This document shows positions 1 to 6,626 of a stretch of DNA of 9,010 bases, in pieces; the first letter of the stretch is position 1; every line of letters begins with the position of its first letter. The notes under the pieces were generated by a model. The model was not told where the DNA came from, searched no databases, and saw only the letters and a list, made by a program, of their open reading frames with translations. Source of the DNA: Candidatus Latescibacterota bacterium (GTDB lineage Bacteria; Latescibacterota; UBA2968; UBA8231); assembly GCA_003529325.1 (NCBI GenBank), contig DPVW01000251.1, forward strand, positions 1 to 9,010, given 5' to 3'. The position numbers were made by a program, and so were the translations under genes.

Positions 1-1
1 G

Positions 2-556
2 GGGATTGGCACGTCGTCGCGGCTCGTGCCCGCCGGTAGACAGGACGCCGATGGCGCCTGGCATCTCGGGGTCCTCGTACAGGCCAACTTTGGTAGCCGC
101 CACCACATGGTCGTCAATGGTGTGCCCGTGGGACGGGAGATCGTCGATCTAATGCCCGAGCGGGGCAGTCCGAAACAGGAGTCGCCGGGCAATTCTCTAC
201 TCATCGTCATCGCCACGGATGCGCCTCTGCTGCCAGTGCAGTTGCAGCGTCTGTGTCGGCGCGCCGTGCTCGCCATGGGACGCACCGGCGCCGTCTCGAC
301 CCACGGCAGTGGTGACCTGGCCATCGCCTTCTCTACCGGCAACGAAGTCGGTCCGGCGGCAGCAGATAGTCTGCAAGTCCTGCATAGCTCACGCATGAGC
401 TGGATGCACACCGCCGTAGTCGAGGCCACAGAAGAGGCGATCCTGAACTCCTTGACGATGGCGACGACGATGATTGGCAGGGATGACAACACGATTCATG
501 CACTCCCCCTCGACCGGTTGCTCGATGTCATGGGCCGGTACGGCCGGATCGGCTGA
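2..556 (+). CDS. P1-family (S58, DmpA/BapA-like) autoprocessing peptidase, 5'-truncated by window edge
   Basis: This is the C-terminal part of a peptidase of the DmpA / beta-aminopeptidase family, which cleaves itself into alpha and beta chains and exposes an N-terminal nucleophile. The reading frame is open back to base 2, and its first residues (GIGTSSR) match the conserved GIGT[AS]SR stretch of the family, so the GTG at 26 is not the real start. Visible motifs are LGVLVQANFGSR, NGVPVGREI, and GNS followed by LLIVIATDAPLLP. The Ser codon at 194-196 follows Asn, matching the BapA-type Asn-Ser cleavage site. Ser and Asp lie 38 and 40 residues later (GSGD), the same spacing as Ser250/Ser288/Glu290 of BapA as I recall them. 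The tail (EEAILNSL, then MIGRDDNTIHALPLD) is also typical. It is probably an active aminopeptidase or amidase of unknown substrate. Its TGA shares one base with the ATG of the next gene (TGATG), suggesting coupled translation. Confidence 0.9.
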   Translation, partial: GIGTSSRLVPAGRQDADGAWHLGVLVQANFGSRHHMVVNGVPVGREIVDLMPERGSPKQESPGNSLLIVIATDAPLLPVQLQRLCRRAVLAMGRTGAVSTHGSGDLAIAFSTGNEVGPAAADSLQVLHSSRMSWMHTAVVEATEEAILNSLTMATTMIGRDDNTIHALPLDRLLDVMGRYGRIG

Positions 557-1572
557 TGCGGCTGCGGGATCTCGGTCTCTCCGTGGGGGAACTACCGACA
601 GGACCACTCAACGCCATCATCGACGTGCCGGGCGTGCGTGTAGGTCATGCTCGCGGGGCCGTGGGTGGCATCACGGTGGTGTTGCCTTTCCCTGACGCAC
701 CAAAACGATACTACGCCGGACGCTGGTCTCTCGACGGGGGTGACGAGACGACGGCCCTGAATATGCTCGAGGATTTCGGCGCCCTGTCGACACCCATCGC
801 GTTGGCACCAGCCTCGGCGGTAGGGCGGGTTTACGATGGATTTCTCGACTACGGTTTCGGCCACGACACAGGCCTTGGCGAGGACGAGGGTTGGCCCCCG
901 GCGGTCATCGCCGTCGATGGTGTGCCGGAGCCAGCTGTGTCGCTGCACGCCGCACTCGGGGTGGCTCAGGTGGAGGCAGCGTTGTCGATGGCCACGTCGA
1001 GTTTTGTCGACGAGGGTCAGGTCGGCGTCGGTCAATCGCTGGCTGCCTTCGGTGTTCGCGCCGGCATCGGTACCGCGTCGCGGCGTGTCGATGGGGGTAC
1101 TGTAGGCGTGCTCGTCGCCGCCAATGGCGGTGAACCGCAGCGCCTGTCGGTGAATGGCATTCCCGTGGGACGTTGGCTCGCCGGACAGATCGCCCTGCCC
1201 CCGTCACGGCGTCGCACATTCGCCGCCGTCATCATGACGGATGCACCCCTGCTGCCTGGCCAGCTCAACCGCCTCGCTCTGCGGGCGGCTTTCGGACTGA
1301 TCCGGGTCGGTCTGGTGGATGAACAGACGACGACGGGGACGATCCTTGCCGTATCGACCACCGGTCTCGACGACGACATGCCGGGCCTTGCTGCCGGCAC
1401 GGTCACGGCACGTCAGACCCCCGAAGCGGGGTTACCGGCGCTGTTCGCAGCCGCTGCCGATGCCGGCGAGGAGGGGGTACTCAATGCCATCGTTGCGGCT
1501 CATGCTCAAAACACCACAAGTGGGGTGCCCGGATTGGCCATCGATGCCTTCCGCGGCGCCGCGTCTCCATGA
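556..1572 (+). CDS. Divergent P1-family (S58) peptidase-like protein with altered active site
   Basis: A complete 338-residue protein, about the usual length for the DmpA/NylC family, and a paralogue of the gene just upstream. Family marks are the N-terminus (LRDLGL, then LPTGPLNAIIDVPGVRVGH, residues 4-31), AGIGTASR (169-176), TVGVLVAANGG (182-192), VNGIPVGR (199-206) and MTDAPLLPGQL (227-237). Aligning TDAPLLP with the upstream copy puts Thr221 where the nucleophilic Ser should be, preceded by Arg rather than Asn or Gly. The partner positions are Thr259 and Gly261 instead of Ser and Asp/Glu. Gln155 (EGQVG) sits where the family usually has Asn (EGNVG), and the usual ETYDG/LND segment reads VDGVPEP (120-126). 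Thr nucleophiles are known in NylC, a member of this family, but its supporting Asp residues are absent here. It may be an altered enzyme, a pseudoenzyme or a partner subunit of the upstream protein. Start ATG overlaps the previous stop; its own stop overlaps mutY. Confidence 0.88.
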   Translation: MRLRDLGLSVGELPTGPLNAIIDVPGVRVGHARGAVGGITVVLPFPDAPKRYYAGRWSLDGGDETTALNMLEDFGALSTPIALAPASAVGRVYDGFLDYGFGHDTGLGEDEGWPPAVIAVDGVPEPAVSLHAALGVAQVEAALSMATSSFVDEGQVGVGQSLAAFGVRAGIGTASRRVDGGTVGVLVAANGGEPQRLSVNGIPVGRWLAGQIALPPSRRRTFAAVIMTDAPLLPGQLNRLALRAAFGLIRVGLVDEQTTTGTILAVSTTGLDDDMPGLAAGTVTARQTPEAGLPALFAAAADAGEEGVLNAIVAAHAQNTTSGVPGLAIDAFRGAASP

Positions 1573-2708
1573 GTGCAGGGTCAACGGCGGACTGGATTCA
1601 GGACAGCCGTCAACGCTCCGCATTTCGTCGTCGACTGTTGGCGTGGTATGGAAAGAATCAGCGGGACCTGCCGTGGCGGCGCACGGCGGATCCGTATGCC
1701 GTGTGGCTGTCGGAGATCATGCTGCAGCAGACACGGGTCGAGACGGCCCGTGGGTACTACGAACGGTTTCTGCAGCGCTTTCCCACGGTCACCGACCTCG
1801 CCGTCGCCGACGAGGCGGACGTTCTCAAACTGTGGGAAGGTCTCGGCTATTATTCCAGGGCTCGCAATCTGCACCGAGCGGCGCAGACCATCGTCGAACG
1901 GCACGATGGTGATCTCCCCGACAGCTACGAGGGACTGATCCGACTACCCGGAATTGGACCGTACACGGCGGCTGCCCTCAGTTCCATCCTCTTTGACCGA
2001 CCACATCCCGCGCTCGATGGCAATGTCATGCGCGCCCTCAGTCGCTTGCTGCGTGTCGAAGAAGATCCCCGTCGTGCCTCGGTGCGGGCCGAGATGGTGC
2101 GTGCCGGCGAGGCCTTGATGCCGCGCACTGGAACCGGGGATCTGAACCAGGCGCTCATCGAGCTGGGGGCCAAGGTCTGCACGCCGAGACAACCCGGCTG
2201 TGGCAGCTGTCCTGTCGCCAACTGGTGCCGAGCATATAACGAACTCGAGGATCCCTCGGTGCTGCCCGTGCGTGTGCCACGTAAGAAGCGTCCCCATCTG
2301 CAGGTGACGGCGGGCATCATCAGACGACGGGGCAAGGTGCTGATCGCACAGCGTCCCGCAGGCGGTATGCTGGCGGGGTTGTGGGAGTTTCCTGGTGGCA
2401 AGCAGGAACCTGGCGAAAGTCTGGTCGAATGTCTGCGTCGTGAAATCGGCGAAGAACTCGGCATCCTCATCGACGTCGAGGAGGAGGTCGCCTGCGTGGA
2501 CCACGAATTCACCCATCTGTCCATCACCCTGCACGCCTTCTCTGCACGGTATCGTTCGGGGCGGGTGCGTGCCATCGGCTGCTCAGCATTCGAGTGGATC
2601 GACACCGACCGTCTGCAACAGTTCGCCATTCCGCGGGCCGATCACCGTGTTTTAGAAGAGCTCGCCGTCGCTGGGACGAGTCTGGCAGCTCTCATCAACA
2701 GGGAGTAA
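1569..2708 (+). CDS. mutY: A/G-specific adenine DNA glycosylase MutY with intact C-terminal Nudix box
   Basis: MutY removes adenine mispaired with 8-oxoguanine during base-excision repair in the cytoplasm. The 379-residue protein has the full HhH-GPD glycosylase domain. Catalytic Glu49 lies in WLSEIMLQQTRV, the helix-hairpin-helix LPGIGPYTAAA spans 126-136 with Tyr132, and catalytic Asp150 lies in ALDGNVMRAL. A [4Fe-4S] loop has Cys204, 211, 214 and 220 (C-X6-C-X2-C-X5-C). A linker leads to a MutT-like domain (about 245-365). Its Nudix box from Gly277 to Ile299 fits GX5EX7REUXEEXGU exactly; many MutY proteins have lost this motif. The lesion-reading loop, usually FSH, is FTH here (314-316). 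The protein could therefore combine glycosylase and nucleotide-cleaning activities, but this is inference. ATG at 1569 overlaps the preceding stop as ATGA, and no strong Shine-Dalgarno is visible, consistent with translational coupling. Confidence 0.97.
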   Translation: MSAGSTADWIQDSRQRSAFRRRLLAWYGKNQRDLPWRRTADPYAVWLSEIMLQQTRVETARGYYERFLQRFPTVTDLAVADEADVLKLWEGLGYYSRARNLHRAAQTIVERHDGDLPDSYEGLIRLPGIGPYTAAALSSILFDRPHPALDGNVMRALSRLLRVEEDPRRASVRAEMVRAGEALMPRTGTGDLNQALIELGAKVCTPRQPGCGSCPVANWCRAYNELEDPSVLPVRVPRKKRPHLQVTAGIIRRRGKVLIAQRPAGGMLAGLWEFPGGKQEPGESLVECLRREIGEELGILIDVEEEVACVDHEFTHLSITLHAFSARYRSGRVRAIGCSAFEWIDTDRLQQFAIPRADHRVLEELAVAGTSLAALINRE

Positions 2709-2715
2709 TCGCAAC

Positions 2716-3633
2716 GTGGAGCGAGGGACAGAATCAGGATGGTTTGACATGCGCCAACGGGCGGTCGGTCTGTTCACCCGCGGGGTTGCCATGGGCACGG
2801 CGGATGTTATTCCCGGGGTCTCGGGAGGGACCATGGCGCTGATTACCGGCATCTATGATGAACTGGTAGGCACCGTAGCCGGCATCGATCAAGATCTCCT
2901 TGTGGCGTTATCGCGTGGCCGCTTCCGAGAGGTCGCCCAGCGGGCCAATCTCAGCTTCCTCCTACCGCTGTTGGCGGGGATCTTCACCGCCATCGTCACA
3001 CTCGCCAAGGGCATCATGTGGCTACTTGAGTATCACCCCATTCCCGTCTGGGGTGCTCTCACCGGACTGATTGCGGCGAGCCTCATCGTCGTGGCGCGGC
3101 AAGTCACGGGCTGGAACGCGCCTACGCTTGTTGCAACACTCGTCGGCACTGCTGCCGGTTACACGGTAACCCTGCTCGTACCGGTGGAGACGGGGACGGA
3201 GTGGTACAAATTCATCGGCGCCGGTCTCATCGCCAGCGTCGCCATGATCCTGCCAGGAATCAGCGGCTCTTTCCTGCTCGTCGTCATGGGTAAATACCAA
3301 CAGGTCCTGGGCGCCGTGAACGAGCGTGACCTGCTGATCATCGGGCTTTTCGGTGTCGGTTTCGCTGCTGGAATTCTCGGATTTTCACGGGTCCTGCGCT
3401 GGCTGCTGGCCCATGCTCACTCACTGACGATGGCCTTCCTCGTGGGTCTTATGGCCGGCTCCATGCGCAAAGTATGGCCCTTCCGGCAGCCCCACGATGT
3501 GCCTCTGGAAGGTTTCAGCTGCGTGCTGCCTGCCAATTGGAATGGTGAGGTGTTATTTGTATTCGGACTCATGCTGGTCGCCGCCGTCGTCGTCCTCGTC
3601 ATCGAACGTGCCGCCCGCAGCGCGTCCATGTGA
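2716..3633 (+). CDS. DUF368 family membrane protein, probable polyprenyl-phosphate (C55-P) translocase PopT-like
   Basis: A 305-residue polytopic inner-membrane protein of the DUF368 family (Pfam PF04018). Members (PopT) have been reported to recycle undecaprenyl phosphate, the carrier for peptidoglycan and other envelope sugars, back across the membrane. The signature GTADVIPGVSGGTMALITG occurs at 27-45. A second copy, MILPGISGSF (177-186), continues as LLVVMGKYQQVLG and resembles the first (ALITGIYDELVG), suggesting an internal duplication of two re-entrant segments. Hydrophobic helices follow at about 80-104, 111-128, 136-156, 165-190, 206-222, 236-249 and 279-296. The start is uncertain. 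GTG at 2716 follows GGGAG at 2701-2705 inside the end of mutY, whereas ATG at 2749 (294 residues, preceded by AGGATGG) gives an N-terminus closer to typical members. The gene begins 7 bases after mutY and ends tail-to-tail with the minus-strand genes. Function is assigned by family only. Confidence 0.9.
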   Translation: MERGTESGWFDMRQRAVGLFTRGVAMGTADVIPGVSGGTMALITGIYDELVGTVAGIDQDLLVALSRGRFREVAQRANLSFLLPLLAGIFTAIVTLAKGIMWLLEYHPIPVWGALTGLIAASLIVVARQVTGWNAPTLVATLVGTAAGYTVTLLVPVETGTEWYKFIGAGLIASVAMILPGISGSFLLVVMGKYQQVLGAVNERDLLIIGLFGVGFAAGILGFSRVLRWLLAHAHSLTMAFLVGLMAGSMRKVWPFRQPHDVPLEGFSCVLPANWNGEVLFVFGLMLVAAVVVLVIERAARSASM

Positions 3634-3644
3634 CCCCTAACTAT

Positions 3645-3896
3645 TCAGCCCAATGTGTTGTCGCTGTCTCGTCGAGCTTGGGAGAAGCGTCGTACCCGGC
3701 GCACGAGGATGAACACGAGCCCGGCGAGGGTGGTATACATCAGGACGCGGTAGAGGATATGGTCCCAGCCAAGCAGCACAGGCCACAGGCTGAGGACGCA
3801 GAGCAGGATGAACACATCTTCCATGACGCGCACTCGACGGCCCGGGACAGGTGCGTCGTTTTGATCCTCTTCTTCGGTGGTCGGTGGCCAGCTCAC
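3645..3896 (-). CDS. Small two-helix membrane protein, unknown function
   Basis: I do not recognise a family. The frame encodes 83 residues: an acidic N-terminus (TEEEDQND, 7-14), a basic stretch (GRRVRVM, 19-25), a hydrophobic segment at about 27-44 and a second at about 47-66. A positively charged tail follows (RRVRRFSQARR, 66-76). The positive charges on both flanks suggest a helical hairpin in the inner membrane with both ends in the cytoplasm. It starts with GTG in a GTGA overlap with the stop of the lytic transglycosylase gene, so the two are likely co-transcribed and translationally coupled. Third codon positions are strongly GC-rich, as in the neighbouring genes, which supports real coding. 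A competing frame through the same bases gives an Arg/Pro-rich product without hydrophobic segments. The stop lies 11 bases from that of the convergent DUF368 gene. A role beside the transglycosylase is guesswork. Confidence 0.65.
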   Translation of the reverse strand: MSWPPTTEEEDQNDAPVPGRRVRVMEDVFILLCVLSLWPVLLGWDHILYRVLMYTTLAGLVFILVRRVRRFSQARRDSDNTLG

Positions 3897-6034
3897 GCGT
3901 CCGGTTTGCTCCCATTTAACGTCTTATAGATCGAATAGTTCTTCAATACTTTTTTCACGTAGAGCCGTGTCTCTTTGTATGGGATGCGTTCGACGAAGGT
4001 GTCGGCATCCTCGATGGGAAAACGTTCGAGCCAGCGTCGTGCCACCCTGGGACCGGCATTGTACGCCGCCAGCCCGAGTGGGAACTGCAGGCCATTTGAG
4101 CCTGCGGTAAAGGAGCGTACCTGGTCGCCGAGGAAGCGCGATCCAAGCTGAATCGACACACCGGGGTCAAACAACAGACGCCGCTCGAAGGAACTGACGC
4201 CCAGGCTTCTGGCCAGCTTGCGTCCCGTCTGCGGCATGATCTGCATGAGGCCCACGGCGCCAGCGTGGGAGACGGCGCCCTCGTTGAAGTAACTCTCCTG
4301 ACGGATTACGGACAACACCAGATACGGATCGACGCTGGCGTCGCGGGCGGCGTCGGCGACTTCATCCCAGTAGTAGCTGGGGTAGAGACGGTGGATGTCG
4401 TCGTCCTGGCGCGCCGAGCGTGTGCTCAGTAACAGGGCTCGGTCATGCAGGCCGAGGATGTCGTAACTGTCGCGCAGCACAAGGATGGCGTCAAAATCGC
4501 CCTTGTTGAGATGTTCTGCCAGGCGCAGCTCCCGCTTTGCTGCCGCAGCCAAACCCAACTCGCCCAAGGCCATCGCCCGCTGCACGTAGTCGGCACCGGC
4601 GACAGCGCTCAGATCCGGGTTGGTAACATCGAGAGGGGCGCGCAGCACGGGGTGTGACAGGGCGAGATGCGGTTCGCCGTAGCCCAGGCTGATGGCACGT
4701 GCTGCGTAGTAGGAGCGTGGGAACCCACTCGCCGCCTTGGTGAAGAGTCTATCCGCCTCCTCCGGTCGGCCGAGATGGGACGCAGATTTCCCGGCCCAGA
4801 ACAGACTTTGATCGACGATATGTGGCTGTTTCGCCTGCTGGCCTACACGCAAAAAAATCTGCAGGGCGTCGGCGTGTTGCCCAAGACAGTAGCGGCTGAA
4901 TCCTTCTCCCCAGGCCGCCTCCTCGGCGTGCTCGCTGCCGCCATATTCGGTGGCCAGAGAGGCGTAGATACGCCCCGCCGTGGCAAATGCGTCGCGCCGT
5001 TCTGCCGCCTTTGCAGCCTGCCACAGAGCGTCGTCGGCAAGTTCGTGTTGCGGGTATCGACGTGAGAAATCGACGTATGTCTCCACCGCCTGCAGATCTT
5101 TGTTGCCGCTGACCTGCAATCCCGCCAACCGATACAGGGCCGATGCCCAGCCATAACGTTCGTGCAGTCGCTCGAAGGTGTCTCGTGCGCGTGCCAATTG
5201 GCCGGAGCGGGCATAGGCGCGGCCGAGCACGTATTCGGCGCGAGGTGCTGATTGGTGACGGGGTTCGGCGATGAGCAATTTTCGCAGATCGTTGATGGCG
5301 CGACGATCGTCCTTGTGCCGATAGAAGACCTGGGCCCGCGCGAAACGCTCGTCCCAATCTCTCGGCGTCAGTCTGCGCGAGGCAGAAAGCGCCAGAGGAT
5401 GCCCCGGGAAACGGTCCATCAACTCGAGTCTGGCGTCGCGGCTGCCGGTGTCATCACCGAGCAGACGAGAGACTTCGCCGATGCGGAAGAGGATCTCGGG
5501 GGAGGTCCCCACGGCGGCGCGTTGATCCTGATACATCTGCAGGGCTTGGCGATACTGTCCGCCCGCACGCAGTATGGCACCCAGATAGAGCCGCGCAGAG
5601 TCCGCCACTGCGGGGCTCACACTCAGGGACAGCAAGTCGCGGTAGCCGGTGATGGCCGCGCTGCTGTCAGCAGTTGATGTTGCCAGTATTTCGAGGCTGC
5701 GCGCCAGCCATAACCGACGGTACCCCTCCAGCAGGGGGGAGGTGCCCTCGAGGCGCAGCAGCCGCGCATAGGCGCTGTCGGCTAAATTCAGGGCACGTTC
5801 GCAGACAGCGAGGCGATATTGGTGGAGAACGCTCTGCTCAGGCCCTGGCGTCTGGCGAGAGAGCAGATCGTAGGCCGGTTGAAACTGCTGCCGACGAATC
5901 AGCAGCGCGGCATCGGAGAGCTTGGATCGGGCACGACTCGTCGGTCCCCCGGTCAGGAAGCGGGCGACGAAGGGCAGCAGGACAAGGGCGCACAGGGCAA
6001 TTGTGCCGAGTGCCAGAGGGGCTTTGACGGGCAT
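3893..6034 (-). CDS. Slt-type lytic murein transglycosylase with TPR-like N-terminal region
   Basis: This enzyme cleaves the MurNAc-GlcNAc bond of peptidoglycan, forming 1,6-anhydro-muropeptides in the periplasm. The 713-residue protein opens with a hydrophobic segment (about 7-28) that acts as a signal or membrane anchor. A long helical region of TPR-like repeats follows; clear ones start near 146, 265, 333, 370 and 407, and this matches the superhelical U domain of Slt70. SYYAARA (441-447) marks the transition towards the catalytic part. The C-terminal lysozyme-like SLT domain (about 560-700) shows the catalytic Glu580 in SVIRQESYF, GAVGLMQIMPQTG (592-604), AYNAGP (657-662) and YKETRLYVKKVLKNY (686-700). 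These are all expected family 1 motifs. The start is ATG at 6034; no strong Shine-Dalgarno is seen. The gene lies 99 bases downstream of the small coiled-coil gene and overlaps the next small membrane gene. It could be called slt, but family membership is safer than orthology. Confidence 0.93.
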   Translation of the reverse strand: MPVKAPLALGTIALCALVLLPFVARFLTGGPTSRARSKLSDAALLIRRQQFQPAYDLLSRQTPGPEQSVLHQYRLAVCERALNLADSAYARLLRLEGTSPLLEGYRRLWLARSLEILATSTADSSAAITGYRDLLSLSVSPAVADSARLYLGAILRAGGQYRQALQMYQDQRAAVGTSPEILFRIGEVSRLLGDDTGSRDARLELMDRFPGHPLALSASRRLTPRDWDERFARAQVFYRHKDDRRAINDLRKLLIAEPRHQSAPRAEYVLGRAYARSGQLARARDTFERLHERYGWASALYRLAGLQVSGNKDLQAVETYVDFSRRYPQHELADDALWQAAKAAERRDAFATAGRIYASLATEYGGSEHAEEAAWGEGFSRYCLGQHADALQIFLRVGQQAKQPHIVDQSLFWAGKSASHLGRPEEADRLFTKAASGFPRSYYAARAISLGYGEPHLALSHPVLRAPLDVTNPDLSAVAGADYVQRAMALGELGLAAAAKRELRLAEHLNKGDFDAILVLRDSYDILGLHDRALLLSTRSARQDDDIHRLYPSYYWDEVADAARDASVDPYLVLSVIRQESYFNEGAVSHAGAVGLMQIMPQTGRKLARSLGVSSFERRLLFDPGVSIQLGSRFLGDQVRSFTAGSNGLQFPLGLAAYNAGPRVARRWLERFPIEDADTFVERIPYKETRLYVKKVLKNYSIYKTLNGSKPDA

Positions 6035-6133
6035 GACGGGGGCCGTGTGAATCGTCGTACGTGGAGGAGATCGGGCGGCAAAGATAGCGACCCCGACTGC
6101 AACCGGCCACAGAAAAGCCGTCTCCTGTTGGCG

Positions 6134-6358
6134 TCAGCCGTCGCTGTCGTTGCCACCCATGGCGTTGCGCAAGGTGGCGGCGAAATCCTTGTCGCCAGTT
6201 CCGCCCCTGGTGGAGGTGGCACCCTCTCCCGGCTGATTCGACGCCTTCTCCAGTTCCTGCAGATTCTTACGGATGTCCCGCAGAGCCGTAGAGATCTGGC
6301 GATCGATATCCTGCAACCGTCGATCGATATGGGTCTGTGAGAGGGGTGTGAGCTCCAT
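6134..6358 (-). CDS. Small coiled-coil-like protein of unknown function
   Basis: A 74-residue protein with no recognised family. Residues 8-40 are highly charged and probably helical (HIDRRLQDIDRQIS, then RDIRKNLQELEKAS). Leu, Ile and Val residues recur about every three to four positions, as in a short coiled coil. The rest is Gly/Ser/Asp-rich and probably disordered (GEGATSTRGGTGDKD), ending with AATLRNAMGGNDSDG. I chose the ATG at 6358 because AGGGA lies just upstream, although the spacing is short at about 3-4 bases. A longer frame from 6457 adds 33 residues without helical character that run through an AT-richer stretch. The gene sits alone between lpd and the transglycosylase gene on the same strand. 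It may be a small structural or adaptor protein; nothing in the sequence shows a function. Confidence 0.55.
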   Translation of the reverse strand: MELTPLSQTHIDRRLQDIDRQISTALRDIRKNLQELEKASNQPGEGATSTRGGTGDKDFAATLRNAMGGNDSDG

Positions 6359-6626
6359 CGTTCCCTGGTGCGACTCGCGCAAATAGGTGTACGGAAAAGG
6401 CTTCCGAAGAGAAAGCTCCCGGCAACCTTCTGCATGCAATCCGCGTGCCGTTCTCAATCGGATTCAGGGAATTGCAAACAACACAAGAATAAACAGGGGG
6501 TTATGACGGAAACCGCGGTCCATACATCGATGGCTGATGGGAAGGCTCTTCCGCGTCATGCCGCCACAGGGCGGCAAATCTTGCCGCCCTCTGCGGTCGG
6601 TATGATGGTGCTGGCGTGTGGTTCGT
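6359..6626. other. Intergenic stretch between lpd and the small coiled-coil gene
   Basis: About 270 bases with no convincing gene. The part at roughly 6440-6510 is visibly richer in A/T than the surrounding genes and lies where a minus-strand promoter for the small gene and transglycosylase would be expected. However, no pair of -35 and -10 boxes near consensus could be fixed with confidence. The stretch contains several short inverted repeats: CGGAA/TTCCG at 6392-6406, GGAAG/CTTCC at 6540-6552, and the strong hairpin at 6568-6590 listed separately. Confidence 0.6.
6568..6590 (-). terminator. Perfect 10-bp hairpin just after lpd, possible terminator lacking a U-tract
   Basis: AGGGCGGCAA, a three-base loop and TTGCCGCCCT form a perfect inverted repeat. 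Outer bases CCGC (6561-6564) and GCGG (6593-6596) can lengthen the stem across a small internal loop. It begins 36 bases past the lpd stop, where the E2-E3 transcript would end. No run of T follows on either strand, so it is not a standard intrinsic terminator. It may instead protect the mRNA 3' end, assist Rho-dependent termination or work with another factor. Confidence 0.45.

Noticed and set aside
26..556. GTG at 26 as the true start of the first peptidase gene
   Set aside because: The frame is open to the window edge and the preceding codons encode the conserved GIGTSSR stretch, so the gene begins outside the window.
1925..2629. Long minus-strand frame opposite mutY
   Set aside because: mutY carries every expected motif over these bases; the antisense product is low-complexity Arg/Ser/Pro-rich, as expected of a GC-rich shadow.
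3634..3644. A bidirectional terminator between the convergent genes
   Set aside because: The 11-base gap and its flanks show no clear inverted repeat or T-run.
3637..3915. Alternative minus-strand frame over the small membrane gene
   Set aside because: Its product is Arg/Pro-rich with no hydrophobic segment, whereas the other frame overlaps the transglycosylase stop and encodes two membrane helices.
5990..5992. Cys15 of the transglycosylase as a lipoprotein lipidation site
   Set aside because: The residues before it (Ile-Ala-Leu) do not fit a lipobox, which needs a small residue (Gly, Ala or Ser) directly before Cys, and the Cys is buried in the hydrophobic segment.
6134..6457. Longer version of the small coiled-coil protein starting at 6457
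   Set aside because: The added residues lack helical character, cover an AT-richer stretch with small inverted repeats, and the internal ATG at 6358 has AGGGA upstream.
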